Shown here: piece after piece, positions 57,592-64,000 of the stretch | How the letters are laid out: every line of letters starts with the position of its first letter | Position numbering within the stretch: the stretch's first letter is position 1 | DNA from: Triplophysa rosa | Taxonomy: Eukaryota > Chordata > Actinopteri > Cypriniformes > Nemacheilidae | Direction: 5' to 3' | Length of the DNA: 64,000 nucleotides | NCBI RefSeq assembly: GCF_024868665.1 | Contig: NC_079898.1 | Span: 4,908,096 to 4,972,095, forward strand | Program-made: the position numbers and the translations under genes | The notes under the pieces: model-generated | The model's input: the letters and a program-made list of their open reading frames with translations, nothing else | Database searches by the model: none | Told to the model about the DNA's origin: nothing

Positions 57592-58539
57592 GTCCCTTAC
57601 CCACTGTCTTCACAATATAAAATTAGTTAAATCTGGTTTTGCATGTTCATATTTGACAGATGCTTAAGTGACTTATAGTGCATTTAAGGTATACATTTTA
57701 TTAGTATGTGCGTTTTTGGGGGTTTGATGCAATTATTCTCGGGCTGCTAACGCAAGGCTCTACCAACCGAGGTCCCAGAACATCATATCAACGTGCACAT
57801 TAAACCACACAAAACATCAAGGCAAAGGTTTCTGTGGAATCGCCTGATGCCAGCCCAGTAGAGGCGCTAATTTAATTTGAAGAAAGTAAGAAACTGATCA
57901 GGTAGTCAAACATGTGGAACCACTGTCCATGATTGAATCATGTTCAACCTCTTTTGTTTGAGCTAGAAACCTATACAATCGTGTTAAATGAAAGTGATTT
58001 GTTCATGTAAGTTGAACAGCATCAGAAAAATCATTTTTTGGAGTGTATGTTTTACAGTTAATTATGACAATTCATGTGTCAGCTTTTTAGATAAATGTGG
58101 ATTATATACACTGTCTGTGAGAGTTAATTTGACCTTTTTTAACACTGGCGATTTTGCTGTGTATTATTAGAGATGGCAATAAAATAATTACTGATCTTTA
58201 TAGAAAACCCTCTGATTCGTAATATACTCTTACATGGACAGAGTTACCATCATACTACTTGAAACGTAGCCTTCCTTGGTCAATTTAATCGGATAAGGCA
58301 TATCTGTAGCACTGAAGAATCATATACACAACAAAGTACTGATCTGATAAATAGATTTAGGGAGAGGGGTTATATTGAGGATACACTCCGCAGTTAGGAG
58401 ATTTGGAAATGAAAATCAAGATACATCTTTAAATTAAAAAAGGTTCAAAACCAACAATAAAACCATTGTGTGTGCTTTTCAATATCTCCTAATTGTTTAG
58501 GGATAAAAAACATCAAAGACAAACATTGGTATATTTTAA
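57592..58539. other. intergenic, no gene seen
   Basis: Nothing recognised. Confidence 0.5.
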
Positions 58540-59255
58540 AGCGGTCCTAACACACGCACGCAGTTTCTGCCAATCTCATATTAATCTTGAGTACCTATAG
58601 AGTAGTATCGCATACTTCGTATCTTCGAAGAGTATTTAGTTTGATCACATTTATTAAAGATAGATACAGCTGTACGATTATTTCCGAAAGCATACACCGC
58701 ATGCGCGGGGGAGGGGTATGGCTGAACTAAAGCACGTATAAAGCACCCATTGCCAACAAAACACAGACATCAGTTTCACTCACTGCATGCGGTTCATGTC
58801 CGGCATCTTTTAGCGCTGGGACGGCTCCATATATCAGTTTAAAACGATCTCCAAATCCAGCGTTATATCCACCATTTATATAACATTCATCACCCAAATG
58901 CAGTGAACAAACAAACACCTGAACTTCGCGAACGTATGCTCTCTCTCTCTTCTGCACACAAGTGAAAGTGACGTCTGCGCATGCTCCTTCTCGTGCTCTC
59001 CTTGCATGCCGTGTGGGCTTTTCCGGGAGAATTGTCCAATAACGGACTAAGAAAAATTGTTACGAAACAGTTTTATATGTTCGAAAAAAACTTTCCGAAA
59101 CCTGTACAATCGCTGGGGGAGTGTATCGAGCACAGATATACTACGTAATACCCCCAACTCGTTTTTTGACAAGTTGAACATGTTAAGCATGAGAAAACAG
59201 CACGTTTAACATTTTAAAGAAGTCAGAATGCATGACACACCGTTGCAGCACCCCT
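58540..59255 (+). mobile_element. TTAA-flanked non-autonomous transposon (complete copy)
   Basis: Bordered by TTAA (58536-58539, 59256-59259); ends AGCGGTCCTAACAC and (reversed) AGGGGTGCTGCAACGG are imperfect inverted repeats. Reference copy for the fragments at 6664-8757, 12497-12620 and 26265-26866. No transposase frame. Confidence 0.75.
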
Positions 59256-59259
59256 TTAA

Positions 59260-61262
59260 AATCCGATCCTCTCCTCAATGTTATTTTTGAGAAACCACCA
59301 AGGCTTGTGTATAAACGTCCCGCTAACATATGTGATCATCGTGTAAGGGCTGATGTTTAGTCATCTGTAGAACCACCCACCCATTTTTTATCTATCCCTT
59401 TGGGTAACAGTTGTGGTCGTTGTGCTTAGTGTAACTTTACTATTAAAACCAATGTTTTCTCTCATCCTCATTCAGGAAGGGAGTTCAAAATCAAGGGTGT
59501 AATCACTTGTACTAGTAAAAATGTCATATGATCAAATGTCCTTCTGGGTATATGCTAAAACAAAACGTGCTTTAAAAACCAGGATGGCGGAACATCGGAG
59601 TATACGCACAAATGATCAAAAAAATCATGTAGCAGTACATTTTAATTTGAAAAGACACAACCTCTCCACAATCAGATATTGGAATTGAACATGTTGAATT
59701 GTCTAGAAGAGGTGGTGATGTTGACAATATCTTATTAAAAAGAGAAGCTTATTGTATGTATTCACTAAACAGTCTTTTCCCTAACGGTATGAACTTAGAA
59801 CTTGACTTTAACCCATTTTTTTATTTTTTTATTCAAATGTAATTGTTGCTTATGAATTTTTATGTGTATCTCAATATGTTTATTGTAACGGTTAAGTTTT
59901 GACTGTTTGGAAATTTTGGAGAGATGGGGAATGGTTGGGTGTTGTTTGGTGGTTGTTGGGGTGTATATTTATGTTTTGAAAAACGTAGAAAAAAAACGTA
60001 TATTTTGTCCTATTATTGTTGGTACTTTCTAATTGTTGTATGTTTCAGCTGTTCACATAATTGACCTCGATTATCAACAGGTGAAATTGAAACTATATGT
60101 TTGAATCTATACTTACTGGGTTGTTGTCTTTGTGCATGTGTTTATGCCTGACGAAGATCTTCTGATCGTAACGTTGCCTTTTTTTTATTAAACTTTTTGT
60201 AAATAAAGGGAGAAATACAGTGTGCAGATCTTCTCTTTTATTGTAAGAAAGGAAGAAACGACATATACAGTCATTTTAGGCTTGAGGGTAGGTTGCACTA
60301 TCCGCTTGGTTAGTCATGATGTAAGAAATACCATTTCAAGGCTCTACTCATTACTAATTTACTATATTTTACTATTATACTATTTTACTATTAATGCTAC
60401 AATTTAAAGAGCCATTTTAAGCACTGTATATTCATACTACATATTTAAGCTAAACTTTAAAGCTATAAGAAAAATGAAATGTGTTTGAATCTTGGTACAG
60501 TGTTCACTATAGTCTGGAGGATTTGCTTTTCAAGTATTTCCCAGCCCACAAACTCAAGTAACATTGGTGAATAGCATATTTACACCTGGCAGACTGTAAG
60601 GGATTCACATGCTTTCTGATGAGATTCAGATTGATTTCCTTTGTGAGCTCCTCAGTTGTGGACTATGCAGGCTGAAGGAGCACAGCTGCTGCCCTCATTT
60701 TCACAGACACACACACACAGGTTTAACCATCACTCTGCTGCACACAACAGACCCCTCCGTATCCATGGAAACCCTCCAATGCTGATGCTGTCTAACTGAT
60801 GATCGACTTTGGGTTGAAGGAGATGTGGCATGCTGTGACGGGATATTGGGTAAAAAACTCAAATGCACGAACACACAGGGCTGTGTTGCACAGAAAGTGA
60901 ACAGGGTACAACCATCATTTCAGACAAATTTATAAAACCCAAAAATAAAACATCAAATAAATTCTGTAATAAAGGAAACACTTGAGAAAAAATGTATTCG
61001 TTGATAAGTACTTAAGAAAAGCTCTGTTATGGTTAAATAGAGTTTGTTTTTTTACATGTAGATGCAAACCACTAAATAATTAACACGCTGGTTCCCTCCA
61101 GAGGCCAAATAGAAACAACACCGCATTTTCACATAAGAGACATGACTTCGTGATTTGATGTAATCCCATTTCCATACATATTAAAATACATGTTCAAGTG
61201 TTTGTACTATAAATTGCCATCTTAACTTAAATTAAAACATTTCAATAATGTATATGATAGGA
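59260..61262. other. intergenic, no gene seen
   Basis: A short (CA)n run near 60705-60718; otherwise no recognised element. Confidence 0.5.
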
Positions 61263-63783
61263 TATAATAATAATAATACATTTTATAGCGCACTTTATAT
61301 TTACAGAAATCTCAAAGTGCTACAAAATAGAGGATTCAATCAATTAAAAGCTTGTATAAAAAGATAAGTCTTAAGACCACATTTGAATGCACTAAATGAC
61401 TGTGGTGCCCTCAGATGGTCAGTGAGAGCATTCCACAGTTTGGGAGCAGCTGAGCAAAAGGCCCGATCGCCCATAGTATGAAGCTTAGTCCTAGTGGGTT
61501 TGAGAAGATATGCTGAGGCAGAGCGGAGGCTACGTGTTGAGCTTTATGGAGTGAGAAGTTCCTTGAGGTAGAGAGGGGCATCACCATAGATACACTGGTG
61601 GGTAAGGAGAGAGACCTTATACTAAATCCTGAATGAGACTGGAAGCCAATGAAGGGATTTAAGGATGAGAGTAATATTCCGTTCTGAACGTACTTGCGCA
61701 CCCTAATAAGGATCCTTGCTGCACCGTTCTGAACATACTGCAGCCTCTGAATACATTTGCCTGAGATCCCGATGAGGAGTTTGCAATTGCAATAATCTAT
61801 TCTGGAGGAAAAGAAATGCGTGTCTGCATTTGCAAATGTCAGTGTGGAACGAAGTTTGGAGATATTCCTCAGATGAAAAAAAGAAGTCTTACACAGCTGA
61901 TTGATATGGGCATCAAAAGTCAGATTACAGTCCATTTTAACACCCAGGTTGGTAACTGTTGTAGAGAATGGAAAGTCTTGACCAAAGAAGGCAATGCTGG
62001 TTATTTTCGATGTCCGGACCTGGTTTGGAGTGCCAACTAGAATGACTTCCGTCTTGGAGCTATTTAGCTGAAAAATGTTTTGATTCATCCACGCCTTTAT
62101 TTCCTCCAAGCAGGTTGTTAGCGTAGACAATGGATGGACAGCAGACGAAGTTGAGTTTGTCCTTATATAGAGTTGTGTCATCAGCGTAGCAATGAAATGA
62201 AATTCCGTGCCGGCCAATGATACGACCAAGCTGAAGCATTTAAAGAATAAACAGCATGGGACCAAGCACTGAGCCTTGAGGGACACCACAGGTGACATTA
62301 TACGTCAGGGATTTAGCCTCTCCCATTGCAACATGTTCAGTTCTACCAGTAAGGTAGGATGAAAACCAGCTGTAAGCCGAGTCAGAGAGACCTATGGTGG
62401 AGTGCAACCGATGAAGAAGGATGTTATGGTCCACTGTATCAAATGCTGCAGTCAAATCCAGAAGGATAAGAAGAGATGGTGTGCCAGCCTCTGCCACCAT
62501 CAGTAGGTCATTTGTGACCCTGACCAAGGCTGTTTCCATACTGTGACCGGGACGAAAACCAGATTGAAATTTCTCAAACAAGTTGTTTTGTTTTAGATGA
62601 ACCAATAGCTGAGGAGCAACTGCTTTTTCCAACACTTTAGAAAGAAATGGAAGGTTAGAGATGGGCCTATAATTTTCAAGGACTTCAGGGTCTAAGGTTG
62701 GTTTTTTGAGAATTGGTCTGATGACAACAGTTTTCAGCGTAGACGGGACATGGCCAGTCTGAAGGGAAAGATTTATGACCTTAGTGATCAGGGGACTTAT
62801 AACACAGAGGTTATTTTTTATAAAAGCTGTGGGAAATGGATCCAAAGCACGGGTAGCCGATTTCATCTTTCTAATGATATTCTCAACCTCTTGCTGTGAT
62901 ATATTGGCAAAGCCACAAAGAGGTTGGAAAATCCCAGGCTGCAGGTCGACAGCCGGGACAGGCACTGAACAACTGGATAGGAGAGAACGATTATCTACTT
63001 TCTTCCCCAAAAAAGTAATAAAATTGTTGCACCTTTCCACTGTGGCTTAATTCTAAATGTGAATGGGTTTGTGGTTTGAGGATGTTGTTTATAGTAGAAA
63101 AATGTTTCTTTGAATTTCCAGGACTATTATTGATAACATTTGAGTAGTACTGTGACCGTGCATCTCTCAAGGACCTTGCATAAGCCTTTTGATGATCTCG
63201 ATAGGCTTGTCTGTGGACAGTAAGTCCTGAAGCCTTAAGATGCTGTCTAAGCCACCGCCAGCTCTTTTCATCTTCCGCAGTTCACTGGTGTACCAGGGAG
63301 CTGATCGTGAAAAGGTGACCGCTCTGGATCTGATAGGAGCATGGAGATCTAAAAGACTACTCAGAGGTTGGTTGTAAAAATCAACTGACTGGGTAGCGGA
63401 GATGAAATCCACGGAGGAGAGCTGCTGAAGATCCATAGCCAAAGCATCGAGATTGATCCTTTTCAGGTCCCTGAAGCAGATTTGACGCTTGTCCCTAGGT
63501 ATGAGAAGAGGGGAGTGGTAGCTCCATTGAGATAGCATTGTGGTCAGACACACCCAGATCATACACCAAAAGATTGCTAATGGAGGTGAAATTTGAGATA
63601 ACCAGGTCTAGTGTGTGCCCCCTGGAATGCGTGGGGACATCAACTTGCTGTTTAAGATTAAGACAGTCCAATAGTTGCAAGCACTCAGTTGCAAAGTGAC
63701 ATGTGGGGGTGTCAACATGGATATTAAAATCCGTAAGTAGATCATACATCTCTGAAATAAAAGCTGGGTTTAGTTTGGGGGGG
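61263..63783 (-). pseudogene. decayed, 5'-truncated L2-type LINE
   Basis: Minus strand. From the right: the C-terminal part of the endonuclease (DFNIHVD, HTLDLVIS, SDHNAIS), then reverse transcriptase in broken frames: ENYRPISNLPFLSKVLEK, LLDLTAAFDTVDH, CGVPQGSVLGP (62240-63040), then after a frameshift the YADD motif and the rest (61411-62298). The 3' end shows AAAGTGCGCTATAAAATG plus ATT repeats. Several frameshifts and stops make it inactive. Differs from the copy at 49463 in sequence, so a separate subfamily. Confidence 0.88.
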
Positions 63784-63911
63784 CATAATTAAGAAGTATT
63801 TATATAACTCTATTCATTTACATTTAGGCATTTAGCAAAAGCTTATATGTATATTGAAGCGATACATCTCAAGGAAGCAACGATAATACAAGAATTGCTT
63901 TTCATTTACTA

Positions 63912-64000
63912 CACTCTAAGAAAAAATGGTGCTAAATAGCACCAAAAGTTGTTCTTTGGCTCGTAATCATAGGGGAGCCGTTTTTAGTGCTATATAGCAC
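63912..64000 (+). mobile_element. MITE cut by window end
   Basis: CACTCTAAGAAAAAATGGTG, AATAGCACC and TGCTATATAGCAC units typical of a common fish palindromic repeat; its right end is outside the window. Confidence 0.5.

Overview
This window is vertebrate, and its repeats point to a teleost, most likely a cyprinid-type (Cypriniformes) fish. The grounds are spliced coding exons with GT/AG boundaries, a 5S-rRNA-headed SINE of the SINE3 type, tRNA-headed SINEs with a LINE-like tail, L2-like LINEs, and many hAT-, Harbinger- and TTAA-flanked miniature transposons. The species call is inference from repeat families recalled without a database search.

One host gene is supported: pcsk2 (prohormone convertase 2) on the minus strand. 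Ten consecutive coding exons run from the start codon at 32638 down to 656. The 3' exons (the rest of the catalytic domain, P domain and C-terminus) lie beyond the left edge. The ten exons splice into 1202 coding bases (400 codons plus 2 bases) with no stop or frameshift. The catalytic residues fall at D167, H208 and S384, with the PC2-specific oxyanion Asp at 310, the numbering I recall for human PC2. The start region has a strong RE1 (REST/NRSF)-like site about 340 bp upstream of the ATG and a possible 11-codon uORF, which fits a neuroendocrine gene.

Layout: exon 10 to exon 6 occupy 0.6-10.9 kb; introns 6-8 carry TTAA, hAT and Harbinger elements, including a three-layer nest at 6.66-8.76 kb. 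Intron 5 (10.85-18.12 kb) holds a Harbinger MITE inside an L2 scrap, a TA-flanked hairpin MITE and an unexplained exon-like segment. Exons 5-3 cluster at 18.1-18.8 kb. Intron 2 (18.84-30.34 kb) is swollen by a 6.1 kb hAT-flanked block that contains a solo LTR, a 2.2 kb near-perfect palindrome, a TTAA element and another hAT; further right are a TTAA element and a solo LTR. Intron 1 holds another solo LTR. From 33 to 64 kb, upstream of pcsk2, I see no host gene: only hAT and other MITEs, solo LTRs, a SINE3 nested in a hAT, an L2 LINE with an open 587-residue reverse transcriptase frame (49.5-52.2 kb), and a decayed L2 LINE on the minus strand (61.3-63.8 kb).

The most striking structures are the palindrome at 20681-22845, whose two arms each encode the same unidentified 50-75 residue N-terminus, and the precise nested insertions whose target-site duplications can be read base by base. 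I found no clear evidence of a wholly new biological system.
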